Assembly (NCBI GenBank): GCA_965248455.1
Contig: OZ252105.1
Coordinates: forward strand, 930,001-994,000
DNA from: Bin16 sp965248455
Lineage (GTDB): Bacteria; Chloroflexota; Dehalococcoidia; Lucifugimonadales; Australimonadaceae
Length of the DNA stretch: 64,000 nt
Reading direction: 5' to 3'
Shown here in pieces: positions 33,084 through 41,490 of this stretch; position 1 is the first letter of the stretch; each line of letters opens with the position of its first letter. The notes beneath the pieces were generated by a model. That model was not told the origin of the DNA and searched no databases. It worked only from the letters and a program-made list of their open reading frames with translations. Position numbers and translations under genes: made by a program.

Positions 33084-34281
33084 GGATGCTCTGAACAACG
33101 CATTCACAGTGAGTTGAGTGGATAGACAGGCTCTGTCGCGGGCTTCAGTAGACGGCTGTGGCGTCGCAATCAGGGCGACATGCCCCGGGAATCTGCTCTT
33201 TGGAAGGGCGATTGCCCTCAATCGGTGATTGTGGGCGCACTGCTTTCCTCATGCCGCCGCCAGGTAGCCCTCCGCCTTGAGCAAGTTGGCCAGGCCAAAC
33301 AGCACAGCCAGCCGCTGGGTGTTCTTGTACAAACCCCGGTAGCGAACTTTCGCATAGCCGAAGTGCCGCTTCACATACAGGAACGGGTGTTCCACCTTCG
33401 CCCTCACCGACGCCTTCCTCTTCTCCCTCAACGCCTCCATGCTCTCCGGGTCCAACCCCCTGCGCAGGCTGGGCCTCATCGCCACCCGCCACTCGATCCT
33501 CATCCCTGCGTTCTCTGCTCGCTTCTCCACCCCCTGATACCCTGCATCTGCCCACACGCACTGCTCCTCTCCGTGGAGTAGCCGGTGCGCTTCGGTGAGG
33601 TCGTTCACGTTCGCCGCTGTCGTCATCACCCGGTGAACCATTCCCGTCTTCGCATCCACCCCGATGTGCGCCTTCATCCCGAAATACCACTCGTTCCCCT
33701 TCTTCGTCTGGTGCATCTCGGGGTCGCGCTCCTTCGCCTTATTCTTCGTTGACGTCGGCGCCGCAATCAGCGTTGCGTCCATGATTGTCCCCTCGCGAAG
33801 CTGGAGCCCTTGCGCTTCCAGGTGACGGTTGATCTCCTTGAACAGCTTCATACCAAGCCCATACTCCTCCAGCAGGTGGCGGAAGTGCAGGATCGTCGTC
33901 TCGTCCGGCAGTGCTTCGGACAGCCGCAATCCCACGAACCGCCTCACCGATTCGACCTCGTAGAGCAGGTCTTCCATCCCAGGGTCACTCAGGTTGTAGA
34001 ACAGCTGCACGCAGTGAATGCGCAGCATCGCTGACAACGGATACGGACGCCGCCCGCGCCCCGCTGTCGGATAGTACGGACGTATCAGTTCCTCAAGCTG
34101 CTCCCACGGGATCAGCCGGTTCATGCGCTCCAGGAACACTTCACGGCGTGTCTTGCGCTTCTTGCTGTTGTAGTCGAGGTCGGCAAATGTCGGCTGGTCT
34201 GCCACGTCTCACCCCCCGCGCAATGCTCCCCCTATGGTATGTTCACTCCTCATCCGCACAAAAGGCTTGTTCAGAGCATCC
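33084..34281 (-). mobile_element. IS5-family insertion sequence, complete (about 1.2 kb)
   Basis: The ends are perfect 15-base inverted repeats, GGATGCTCTGAACAA at 33084-33098 and its complement at 34267-34281. CTAA is duplicated on both sides (33080-33083 and 34282-34285), matching the four-base C/T-TA-A/G target of IS5-type elements. One intact transposase lies inside. About 150 bases between the left end and the transposase stop show no gene. Confidence 0.93.
33249..34205 (-). CDS. IS5-family transposase (318 aa)
   Basis: DDE transposase of the IS5 group. The N-terminal DUF772-like region includes LSAMLRIHCVQLFYNLSDPG and ALPDETTILHFRHLLEE. Catalytic residues are in GTIMDATLIAAP (first Asp), CVWADAGYQGVEKR (second Asp) and RAKVEHPFLYVKRHFGY (Glu with the Y-x(2)-R-like tail). 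Normal length, no frameshift, so probably active. The ATG ends at 34205, 76 bases inside the right end of the element. Confidence 0.95.
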   Translation of the reverse strand: MADQPTFADLDYNSKKRKTRREVFLERMNRLIPWEQLEELIRPYYPTAGRGRRPYPLSAMLRIHCVQLFYNLSDPGMEDLLYEVESVRRFVGLRLSEALPDETTILHFRHLLEEYGLGMKLFKEINRHLEAQGLQLREGTIMDATLIAAPTSTKNKAKERDPEMHQTKKGNEWYFGMKAHIGVDAKTGMVHRVMTTAANVNDLTEAHRLLHGEEQCVWADAGYQGVEKRAENAGMRIEWRVAMRPSLRRGLDPESMEALREKRKASVRAKVEHPFLYVKRHFGYAKVRYRGLYKNTQRLAVLFGLANLLKAEGYLAAA

Positions 34282-34285
34282 CTAA
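34282..34285. repeat. Target-site duplication of IS5 element, right copy
   Basis: CTAA immediately outside the right inverted repeat. On the minus strand these bases supply the TAG stop codon of the antiporter gene. Confidence 0.85.
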
Positions 34286-36015
34286 GCGCGATGCTCTTCC
34301 TCCAGGCCGATCTCGCCCAACTCCACCCGCGCCTCGTCCACGAGTTCCATCAACTCTGGTTCGGCAACGCCGATGTCCTGCAGGGAGATGCGCATCATCT
34401 CGATCGCGGCTTCCAGTTCCGGCCAGACGACGGCATCCGCGCCGGTCTCCCGCAGCGCGTGTACTTCCTGATCCCGCCCCGCTCTGCCGACGATCTGCAT
34501 CGACGGGTTGAGACGCCTCGCGCACTGCACCGCAACGATCGTTGACACGGGATCCGGCAGAGCGACGATGAACAGTCGCGCGTTCTGGATACCAGCAACC
34601 TTCAGCATCGCTTCGTTCGCGGCGTCCCCGTACAGTAGATTCCCGTACGCGCCTACCCGCTGGTTCATCCTCGCCGGGTCGAAATCGATCACGACGTGGG
34701 GAGTGCCCAGTCTGTCGAGTTCCGCCGCGATGAAGGAACCCACCCTCCCGTAGCCCGCGATGACGACGTGTCCGCGCAGCGCCGTATCCACACTTGCCGA
34801 TTCCGTCGGATCTTTCCCATTGAGATAACGCCCCCAGCGGCTGGACTTCGTCTGGAGCGCGTCCAGCACTCTGGAGCCTGCCCCCGCAATCCCCGGCGTC
34901 AAGCCCATTGTTACCACGGCAGCCATGATCGTCAGTGGCAGCAGCGTGCTATCAGCGATCCCTATCGCGACGGCCGTCCCCGCGATGATGAAACTGAACT
35001 CTCCTATCTGAACCATGAAGAGGCCGGTCCGCAGGGAGGTGCTCGGCAGATAGCCAAGAGCGCGCGTCAAGGCCGTGGTGAGCACCATCTTGGCAATGAT
35101 TGCAGCGGCAATAAACAGGACGACTTCCCAGGCGTGGTCTACCAGGAACTGCGCATCGGCCAGCATCCCCAACGAAACGAAGAAGAGGGCGGCAAAGATG
35201 TCCCGCACCGGGATGACCTCGGAGAGCGCCCGCTTTCCCGCCCAATCCGACTCGCTCAGGACGAGTCCGGCGAGGAATGCGCCAAGAGCGGCGGAGAGCC
35301 CCGCCCATTCGGTAAGCGCGGCAGTGGCGAGAGCCGCTGCAACGACCGTGATGATGAATGACTCGCGCGCGCCAACGAAGGCGATCCGTTTCAGGACTCG
35401 GGTTGCGGCAAATCCGCCAATGAGCAGTACCGCGCCAAGAACGAGCGCTGCCTTCAACGCACTGAGCGCCAGCCCCGCCGCGAGCGACCCGCTCTCGTCC
35501 CCCAGAGCAACGAGGATGGCGATCATAGGCACGAACGCGAGGTCCTGCATGATGAGGATGCCGGTGGCCACTCGTCCGTGCAGCGCGCCGACTTCCCCAC
35601 GGTCGTTCAGCGTTTTGAGCGCGACCATCGTGCTGCTGAGCGAGAGCACCATCCCGGCGGCAAGCGACTGGCGCGGACTCCAGCCTAGCGCTGCGCCGAT
35701 GCCGTATCCGATGCCGACGGTGAGGACGATCTGCCCGCCGCCTGCGACGAGCACCCGCCAGCCCACCTGACGCAGCTCCGCAATCGAGATCTCGACACCC
35801 ACGGCGAAGAGCAGCAGGATGACGCCAAGCTCGGCAAGCGTCTGGACATCAGTGATGTTGGTTACGAGCCCCAGCGCCTGCGGGCCAACCACCGCGCCAA
35901 CCACGAGATAGCCAATGAGCGGCGGCAGCCGTATGAGACGCGCCGCGAGGCCCCCTACGGCAGCAGCGATGAAGATGATGACGATGTCATCTAAGAGGTC
36001 GGTTCCGAATTCCAT
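34282..36015 (-). CDS. KefB-like monovalent cation:proton antiporter (CPA2 family, 577 aa)
   Basis: The N-terminal ~380 residues form 12-13 membrane helices of a Na+/H+ exchanger domain (LPPLIGYLVVGAVVGPQALG, LSLSSTMVALKTLNDRGE, GAFLAGLVLSES). A TrkA-N Rossmann domain follows at ~410-530 (HVVIAGYGRVGSFIAAELDR), binding NAD(H) to gate transport. There is no TrkA-C domain; the chain ends in a short acidic tail. It probably exchanges potassium or sodium for protons across the inner membrane. The IS5 element abuts the last codon, and the duplicated CTAA restores the TAG, so the protein is unchanged. Its former downstream region has been displaced by the element. Confidence 0.9.
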   Translation of the reverse strand: MEFGTDLLDDIVIIFIAAAVGGLAARLIRLPPLIGYLVVGAVVGPQALGLVTNITDVQTLAELGVILLLFAVGVEISIAELRQVGWRVLVAGGGQIVLTVGIGYGIGAALGWSPRQSLAAGMVLSLSSTMVALKTLNDRGEVGALHGRVATGILIMQDLAFVPMIAILVALGDESGSLAAGLALSALKAALVLGAVLLIGGFAATRVLKRIAFVGARESFIITVVAAALATAALTEWAGLSAALGAFLAGLVLSESDWAGKRALSEVIPVRDIFAALFFVSLGMLADAQFLVDHAWEVVLFIAAAIIAKMVLTTALTRALGYLPSTSLRTGLFMVQIGEFSFIIAGTAVAIGIADSTLLPLTIMAAVVTMGLTPGIAGAGSRVLDALQTKSSRWGRYLNGKDPTESASVDTALRGHVVIAGYGRVGSFIAAELDRLGTPHVVIDFDPARMNQRVGAYGNLLYGDAANEAMLKVAGIQNARLFIVALPDPVSTIVAVQCARRLNPSMQIVGRAGRDQEVHALRETGADAVVWPELEAAIEMMRISLQDIGVAEPELMELVDEARVELGEIGLEEEHRA

Positions 36016-36089
36016 GGCCTGCGCCCACTATCCTAGCAGGTGGCTTTGAACGTGGACGCAGGCCATGGCAGATGCACCGGCTGACACCG

Positions 36090-36881
36090 TTACGAGGCGG
36101 CCTCCGCCTCCATGACCATGCAGTGTCCGCCCTGCGGGTCAGCGACTTGCGCGAACGTCCCCACGCCCGAAACGGACATCGGTGGCACGATAACGCTGCC
36201 GCCCAACGGCTCCACTTTGCCCAACGCGGAGTCCAGATTCTCGACCATGAAGTAGACGATCCAGTGCGGCGGAACCTCGCCCCACACCGGCGGGATGGCC
36301 ACCATTCCTGCAGCGGATTGGCCTCCGCTCATGAAGACGTTGTACGGCATTCCGCCAACCCCCGGGTACTGACTGACTGACCAGCCGAACAGGCCGTCGT
36401 AGAATTTCGCGGCGGTGTCGGTGTCCTGGGTTCGCAACTCGCACCATGCGAGCGCGCCCGGCTCTCCGAAGATGTCCGCGCCCTTGTGTATGCCCCCCTG
36501 CCACGCCGAGATCACCGCGCCGGCAGGATCCTGGATGACCGCCATGCGCCCGAATTCCATCACGTCCATGGGCCCGAACAGGAGCGTTGCTCCGAGCGTT
36601 GTCGCTTTCGCGGCCGTTTCATCCACGTCCGTCACTGCGATGTAGGATGACCAGAAGGTGGGCATCCCCTGCTGCTGCATATCGGGGTCCATCTGAGACA
36701 GCCCCGCGACGTTCTTGCCGTTCTTCTGGAGGAGTGTGTAGATGAAGTCCTCGCCGGCGGGAACATCGACGTACTCCAGGCCCAGCAGTCCCGTGTAGAA
36801 CGCCTTTGCGCCCTCCGCGTCGGTGGAACTTAGATCCGCCCAGCTCAGCATGCCCGGTTCGTGTTGTTCGATCTCTGCCAT
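36090..36881 (-). CDS. VOC-family protein with two glyoxalase-like domains (263 aa)
   Basis: Two vicinal-oxygen-chelate domains in tandem: residues ~7-120 (GMLSWADLSSTDAEGAKAFY) and ~140-258 (LAWCELRTQDTDTAAKFYDG). Proteins of this layout include glyoxalase/bleomycin-resistance relatives and CFP32-like proteins; the metal ligands are not obvious. I place the start at the ATG ending at 36881, which has GAGGGAGGG just upstream, rather than an in-frame ATG ten codons earlier. It is a lone gene; function is unknown. Confidence 0.85.
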   Translation of the reverse strand: MAEIEQHEPGMLSWADLSSTDAEGAKAFYTGLLGLEYVDVPAGEDFIYTLLQKNGKNVAGLSQMDPDMQQQGMPTFWSSYIAVTDVDETAAKATTLGATLLFGPMDVMEFGRMAVIQDPAGAVISAWQGGIHKGADIFGEPGALAWCELRTQDTDTAAKFYDGLFGWSVSQYPGVGGMPYNVFMSGGQSAAGMVAIPPVWGEVPPHWIVYFMVENLDSALGKVEPLGGSVIVPPMSVSGVGTFAQVADPQGGHCMVMEAEAAS

Positions 36882-36969
36882 TGCACCCTCCCTCGAATAA
36901 TAGAAACGCACTATCCATCAGCAGAGCGCTCACCGGCAAGGGGTAGGTGTCCGAAATCCCGTGCAGAGG

Positions 36970-37755
36970 TCAGTACCGACCGCTCGACTTGGGTTGTTCC
37001 GGCGACGATTCCTTCGAGTCGAAAACGCCGAGGTCCTGCATGCTGACGTGTCCCTCGCGTCCGACGACGACGTGATCCACCAGTTCGATATCGAGCGTGT
37101 CCGCCGCCTGCATCAACTCCTTCGTAACCGCTATGTCCCCCTCACTCGGCGTCGGGTCTCCCGATGGGTGATTGTGCACGACGATCACCTTGGAGGCATT
37201 CTGATGCACCGCTTCCCGGAAGACCTCCGCCATACGGATCTTCGTCGCATTCACCGACCCCACGAAGACATCACGCTGAGCGAGAACGCGGTTCTTCGTG
37301 TTGAGCACGATGACCCGGAAATGCTCCTGCTCGAAGGCTGCCATCTCCGCTTGCACCAGATTCGCGACATCCTCCGGTGTATGGATGGCGGGCTTGTTGT
37401 CGCGGATGAACGAGGCGCAGCGTTTCCCTAACTCCAGCGCGGCAAGCAGTTGGCTCGCCTTCGCCTCGCCGAAACCGCGAAGCGAGCAGAGCTCCGCATG
37501 AGACACACGACTGAGTCCTTCGAGTCCGCCCGCCTGCCCTATCAGTCTCGATGCAAGGGCGAGGACGTTCTCGTCCCTCGTTCCCGTACGCAGCAGGATC
37601 GCTAGCAGTTCAGCATTGCTCAGGGCGGATGGCCCCGAGTCCCGCAGGCGCTCACGCGGACGCTCCCCACTCGGGAGGTCGCGCAGCAGTGTCGGCTGAT
37701 CTCCCGTCTCTCGCAGCACACGCTGTCCATTCGGTGTATCCCGTAGTATTGCCAT
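36970..37755 (-). CDS. radC: RadC-family JAB1/MPN protein (261 aa)
   Basis: The N-terminal half holds helix-hairpin-helix-like UPF0758 sequence (ERPRERLRDSGPSALSNAEL, LCSLRGFGEAKASQLLAALE). The C-terminal half is a JAMM metalloprotease-like domain with VVHNHPSGDPTPSEGD, containing the zinc ligands. Once linked to DNA repair, its real activity is unsettled. The frame runs open upstream to 37923, but the ATG ending at 37755 gives the usual length and N-terminus (MAILRDTPNGQRVLRE). Divergent from the DUF427 gene. Confidence 0.92.
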   Translation of the reverse strand: MAILRDTPNGQRVLRETGDQPTLLRDLPSGERPRERLRDSGPSALSNAELLAILLRTGTRDENVLALASRLIGQAGGLEGLSRVSHAELCSLRGFGEAKASQLLAALELGKRCASFIRDNKPAIHTPEDVANLVQAEMAAFEQEHFRVIVLNTKNRVLAQRDVFVGSVNATKIRMAEVFREAVHQNASKVIVVHNHPSGDPTPSEGDIAVTKELMQAADTLDIELVDHVVVGREGHVSMQDLGVFDSKESSPEQPKSSGRY

Positions 37756-37808
37756 GCGCCTATCATCGAAGAACGCGCAACGAACGCGCCAGAGGGAGTT
37801 GTCGTCCG

Positions 37809-38360
37809 ATGCAGGGATGGTCGCTGGAGCAGCAGAAGGCATACTGGCAGGCATTCGAACGGGAGCGTCCCAAGGATATCGCAACCCCGCTGCCCGGGCA
37901 GGAGTCGGTGTGGGACTATCCACGACCGCCGCACATCAAACCTGTGCAAGGACGGCTCCGCGTCGAGTTCGCTAGCGTAACGATCGCGGACACGACGCGC
38001 GCCGTCCGCGTGATCGAAACGTCCGGCGCGCCGGTCTACTACTTCCCCCAAGAGGACGTGAAGCGCGCCTTCCTCCACCCGATGCGCTACTCGACACTGT
38101 GTGAATGGAAGGGCCTCGCCGCCTACTGGACGTTGAGCGTCCGAGGGCTGGAGTCCCAGGCCGCCGCGTGGTCGTACCCGGAGCCTGACCCCGGCTACGA
38201 GGAACTCGCAGGACGCTTTGCGTTCTACGCAGGGCGCGTCGACGCCTGCTACGTGAACGACGAGCACGTCCAGCCTCAGCCGGGCGACTTCTACGGAGGT
38301 TGGGTAACTTCCAAGGTCGTCGGGCCGTTCAAAGGCGCGCCCGGAACGGAACGATGGTAA
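37809..38360 (+). CDS. DUF427 family protein (183 aa)
   Basis: A small beta-sandwich protein of the DUF427/NTP-like family. The core is VRVIETSGAPVYYFPQEDVK and STLCEWKGLAAYWTLSV, followed by AWSYPEPDPGYEELAGRFAFY and VDACYVNDEHVQPQPGDFYG. The N-terminal residues MQGWSLEQQKAYWQAFER fit the start at 37809; the open frame upstream has no family resemblance. No enzyme activity is established for this family. It lies close before the broken nitroreductase, possibly in one transcript. Confidence 0.85.
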   Translation: MQGWSLEQQKAYWQAFERERPKDIATPLPGQESVWDYPRPPHIKPVQGRLRVEFASVTIADTTRAVRVIETSGAPVYYFPQEDVKRAFLHPMRYSTLCEWKGLAAYWTLSVRGLESQAAAWSYPEPDPGYEELAGRFAFYAGRVDACYVNDEHVQPQPGDFYGGWVTSKVVGPFKGAPGTERW

Positions 38361-38436
38361 GCGCCGTGCGTAAGCGCGTTGAGCGGTGGCCGCTGTACTC
38401 CTACAATCGCGCCATCGCACCCCAGGAGATACTTCC

Positions 38437-39033
38437 ATGACTGAGCCCGCCTTCTTCGACACGATCTACGCCTAGCGCGCCATCCGGCGATTCAAGCCTG
38501 ACCCCGTGCCGCCCGACCTCATCGAGCAAGTCATCGAGGCTGCGACCCGCGCGCCGTCAGGCGGCAACCGCCAGCCGTGGGCGTTCGTCGTCGTGCAGGA
38601 GCGGGCGAAGAAGGAGCGTATCGCGGAGTGGTACTACGAGGGCTGGGTGGCCATGTACGCCTCGGATCCCTCGCGCCCGCGCAACGCAGTGTACCGCTCA
38701 GCGGAGTACCTCGCGAATCATCTCGCTGATGCGCCTGTCCTGATCTTCCCGTGCATCGCTACCGGCGGTGGACGCGAGCCCTCGTTCTCCACCGGCTCAT
38801 CCATCTATCCCGCTGCGCAGAACCTGATGCTTGCCGCAGCCGCGCTCGGCCTCGGCACGGTCATCACCACGTTCCACATGCGGCATGAGGCCGACGTGAA
38901 GACGCTCCTCGGCATACCCGCCGAGTACGCAACGGCGTGCCTGATCCCGATGGGGTATCCGGGGGAGGGAGAGCGGTTCGGGGGAGGCCAGCGCAACCCC
39001 GTGAGCGAAGTGACGCACTACGAGCAGTGGTGA
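38437..39033 (+). pseudogene. Nitroreductase-family gene with in-frame TAG at codon 13
   Basis: The full reading frame begins at the ATG at 38437, with CAGGAG upstream: MTEPAFFDTIYA, then TAG (38473-38475), then RAIRRFKPDPVPPDLIEQ, APSGGNRQPW and so on to 39033. The residues on both sides of the TAG join into a normal FMN nitroreductase N-terminus. Restart at the GTG at 38506 would drop the RAIRRF segment that helps bind FMN phosphate, so a restarted product is probably impaired. One base change (for example TCG to TAG) would explain it. A sequencing error cannot be excluded. The rest of the 175-codon frame is intact, which suggests a recent lesion. Confidence 0.75.
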
Positions 39034-39064
39034 GTCAAGGGAGCGCTGGCGTGTACCCGAAAGG

Positions 39065-39592
39065 TTAGACGTCCAGCCAGCCTCTGCCTTTGAGTATCCC
39101 GCGCACGAAGGAGACCTGCCCTCCGTGGTGGATGGACTCGACGATGAGCCCCGGCAAGCGCTCTGCCAACGGCACCAACTCGGTGCCGCGCACCGGCGGA
39201 ACCATGCGGGAGAGGTCATCCTCGGTCAGCGAGTCCAGGAAAGCGTCAGTATGGACGCGAACCGCCTTGTAGTAGTCGATCAGCGTCTGGGCGTCCGGCG
39301 GGGAGAAGGCGTCCACCTGCTCATTCGTATCGCCGTTGCCGCGGTAGGAGGGATCGGGAGCCATCCCGAAACGCTCGTGCCATCCTTCGCTCACCCAGGC
39401 CGTTTCCTTCTGCACGATGGCGGAAACTGCATAGTCCTGCACGCGTGAGAGGTGCCACATGAGCCACCCCAAAGGGTTCGACTCCGGCGCGGGGCGGCGG
39501 CGCAACTCCTCCGGCGAGAGGCCCTCCACGGCAGAGAGCATGTACCGTTCATTCCTGTCCAACGCGTCTTTGAGAACACGGCCCACTGACAT
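39065..39592 (-). CDS. DinB-family protein (175 aa)
   Basis: Four-helix bundle of the DinB/YfiT-like superfamily: LKDALDRNERYMLSAVEGLS, LGWLMWHLSRVQDYAV with the first metal-ligand His, and the C-terminal ESIHHGGQVSFVRGILKG with two more His. The three His would bind a divalent metal. Members include thiol-dependent transferases and stress proteins, so no specific role is claimed. AGGAG lies before the ATG. It starts 27 bases after the hairpin that ends the ribosomal operon. Confidence 0.85.
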   Translation of the reverse strand: MSVGRVLKDALDRNERYMLSAVEGLSPEELRRRPAPESNPLGWLMWHLSRVQDYAVSAIVQKETAWVSEGWHERFGMAPDPSYRGNGDTNEQVDAFSPPDAQTLIDYYKAVRVHTDAFLDSLTEDDLSRMVPPVRGTELVPLAERLPGLIVESIHHGGQVSFVRGILKGRGWLDV

Positions 39593-39618
39593 ACGCTGTC
39601 TCCTCTCGTCGGATGAGA

Positions 39619-39647
39619 TGGGGCGGCCTTCGATGAAGGCCGCCCCA
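39619..39647 (-). terminator. Terminator hairpin of the ribosomal protein operon
   Basis: TGGGGCGGCCTTC (39619-39631), loop GAT, GAAGGCCGCCCCA (39635-39647): 13 perfect pairs, 20 bases after the rplL stop on the minus strand. There is no strong U-run. Confidence 0.75.
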
Positions 39648-39667
39648 CGACAATCGATCGGTAGCGG

Positions 39668-40045
39668 TTAGGCGACGGTGACGGTCGCGCCTGCCTCTTC
39701 GATCTTCTTCTTGGTGTCCTCGGCCTCTTCCTTGCCGATGCTCTCGCGGACAGCAACGGGAGCGCTCTCGACGAGCTCCTTGGATTCGCGCAAGCCGAGG
39801 CTGGTCAGTTCGCGCACGACCTTGATGACGTTGATCTTGTTCGCGCCGATGTCCTGCAGCGTTACGGTGAACTCGGTCTGCTCTTCAACCTCTGCGGGTG
39901 CGCTGTCTCCCGAAGGAGCAGCCGCAACTGCGACGGGCGCCGCTGCGCTGACGCCGAATTCCTCTTCGAGCGCCTTGACGAGCTCGGAAAGCTCGAGCAC
40001 GGAGAGTGTCTTGATCGACTCGATCAGTTCTTCCTTGGTTGCCAT
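39668..40045 (-). CDS. rplL: Ribosomal protein L7/L12 (125 aa)
   Basis: Stalk protein that recruits translation factors to the large subunit. It starts MATKEELIESIKTLSVLELS (dimerisation helices), has an Ala/Pro-rich hinge, and ends with the C-terminal domain (KINVIKVVRELTSLGLRESK ... EEAGATVTVA). The ATG ending at 40045 is chosen; the frame upstream is open but not conserved. Last gene of the tuf-to-rplL cluster. Confidence 0.97.
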   Translation of the reverse strand: MATKEELIESIKTLSVLELSELVKALEEEFGVSAAAPVAVAAAPSGDSAPAEVEEQTEFTVTLQDIGANKINVIKVVRELTSLGLRESKELVESAPVAVRESIGKEEAEDTKKKIEEAGATVTVA

Positions 40046-40085
40046 TTCGTCCTCCTCGTCCTGGGTGTTCTTTTCTTTCTGAGAT

Positions 40086-40613
40086 CTACGATGCGGCGGC
40101 GAGCTGTTCAGCCCGGCGCTGCAACACGACAGCGAGCCCACGTGTAGGCCCGCTCAAAACGTTTACGAGACCCGATATGGGCGCGTTCAACTGGCCCAAC
40201 AGCATGGCGATCAGTTGATCCTTGGCCGGCAGTGCAGCGAGAGCAACGATCTGCGCCTCGCTGAGGATGGCGCCGTTCATGACGCCCTTGCGTATCTTCA
40301 TTTCGGAACGCGTCTGCCTGACGTGTTCGTTCAGCGCCTTGGCAGCGGTGACGGGCTCGTCGTAGCCCAGAACGATGCCTGTCGCTCCTTCGAGTATCTC
40401 CCTGAACGACTCGATGCCGACTTCGTCGGCTGCCAGTGCCGCTATCCTGTTCTTGACGACCTTGTACTCGACGCCCTGCTCCCGCAGGTGCCGTCGCAAT
40501 TCGGTCATCTGGTTGACGCTCAGACCGGAGAAATCAGTCGCGATTGCGACGGAAGCCCTCCGCAGGCGTTCAGCCAGATGCCTTACATCTTCCCGTTTCG
40601 CTTCAGTTGGCAT
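40086..40613 (-). CDS. rplJ: Ribosomal protein L10 (175 aa)
   Basis: Binds 23S rRNA at the stalk base and carries L7/L12 dimers. ATDFSGLSVNQMTELRRHLR and EYKVVKNRIAALAA are family hallmarks. GAGGTG precedes the ATG. Translated from a transcript that first passes through an L10-type leader and an attenuator hairpin at 40627-40652. Confidence 0.97.
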   Translation of the reverse strand: MPTEAKREDVRHLAERLRRASVAIATDFSGLSVNQMTELRRHLREQGVEYKVVKNRIAALAADEVGIESFREILEGATGIVLGYDEPVTAAKALNEHVRQTRSEMKIRKGVMNGAILSEAQIVALAALPAKDQLIAMLLGQLNAPISGLVNVLSGPTRGLAVVLQRRAEQLAAAS

Positions 40614-40626
40614 GCTTCACCTCAAC

Positions 40627-40652
40627 AAAAAACCCGCATCCTAAGACACGGG
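40627..40652 (-). terminator. Attenuator hairpin in the L10 leader
   Basis: On the minus strand CCCGUGUC-UUAG-GAUGCGGG (40633-40652) makes eight pairs, including two G-U wobbles, and is followed at once by six U residues (40627-40632). It ends 14 bases before the rplJ start, with the L10 ribosome-binding site just after it. Confidence 0.75.
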
Positions 40653-40774
40653 CCTGCCGCCCTACATAGAGGTAGCACGGGCTAGGTAACCTCGGTGGGC
40701 CCTTTCGGCTTAACCCCGTTCTGCGGGGACCCACTGTCTTCGGTGTGGTTGTATTTCCGGTTCGTTACTTCAGT
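40627..40774 (-). promoter_or_regulatory. Ribosomal protein L10 leader RNA
   Basis: The minus-strand RNA between rplA and rplJ contains GUGGGUCCCCGC, then GGGGUUAAGCCGAAAGGG, then CCCAC: nested stems of the L10-leader fold that L10-L12 complex binds for autoregulation. A terminator-like hairpin lies at its 3' end. Recognition is by pattern; a covariance search against the L10-leader family would confirm it. Confidence 0.75.
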
Positions 40775-41488
40775 CTACTCAACCTTCATTGCCAGCGTCG
40801 ACCCTACATCCAACGGAACGCTCGGCCCCATCGTCGTCGTCAGGTGCGCGGTTCTGATGAACTGTCCCTTCACGGCAGTGGGGCGCAGTCGGTTGACCGT
40901 GTCCACTACGGACGCCATGTTATCCAGCAACTGCTGGTCATCAAAACTGGCCTTGCCCACCGGTGAGTGGATGATAGCCGTGCGATCCATCCGTAGCTCC
41001 ACGCGGCCCTTCTTAGCCTCGGTGACTGCGGAGGGGATATCCTGAGGCTGCACGACAGTGTTCGTTCGTGGGTTGGGCATCAGCCCGCGACGGCCAAGGA
41101 TGCGACCGAGCTTACCAATCTTGCCCATCATGTCAGGCGTCGCGATGGCGACGTCGAAATCCAGGAAGCCTCCCTCGATGCGCTCGATAAGGTCGTCGCC
41201 TCCGACAACCTCAGCTCCCGCGTCCTGGGCTGCTCGCGCCCTGTCACCCGATACGAACACCGCGACGCGCACGGTCTTGCCCAGCCCGTGCGGTAGTGAG
41301 GCTACGCCGCGCAATTGCTGATCGGCATGGCGCGGGTCGGCGCTCGTGCGGAGATGTAACTCGACGGTTTCGTCGAACTTGGAATTCGAGGCCTGTTTCA
41401 GCAGCCCAATGGCCTGCGCCGGATCGTAGCGCTGTTCTCGATCGATGACCTCTGCAGCAGTACGGTACCGTTTGCCGTGTTTCACCAT
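40775..41488 (-). CDS. rplA: Ribosomal protein L1 (237 aa)
   Basis: Large-subunit protein at the E-site stalk. KRYRTAAEVIDREQRYDPAQ at the N-terminus and LGRILGRRGLMPNPRTNTV in the middle are diagnostic. Starts two bases after rplK ends. The L10 leader begins directly after its stop codon. Confidence 0.97.
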   Translation of the reverse strand: MVKHGKRYRTAAEVIDREQRYDPAQAIGLLKQASNSKFDETVELHLRTSADPRHADQQLRGVASLPHGLGKTVRVAVFVSGDRARAAQDAGAEVVGGDDLIERIEGGFLDFDVAIATPDMMGKIGKLGRILGRRGLMPNPRTNTVVQPQDIPSAVTEAKKGRVELRMDRTAIIHSPVGKASFDDQQLLDNMASVVDTVNRLRPTAVKGQFIRTAHLTTTMGPSVPLDVGSTLAMKVE

Positions 41489-41490
41489 GG

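Noticed and set aside
38473..38475. TAG in the nitroreductase considered as pyrrolysine
   Set aside because: Pyrrolysine is confined to a few methylamine-related and other special proteins, and no pyl gene is seen; the position holds no catalytic role that would favour it.
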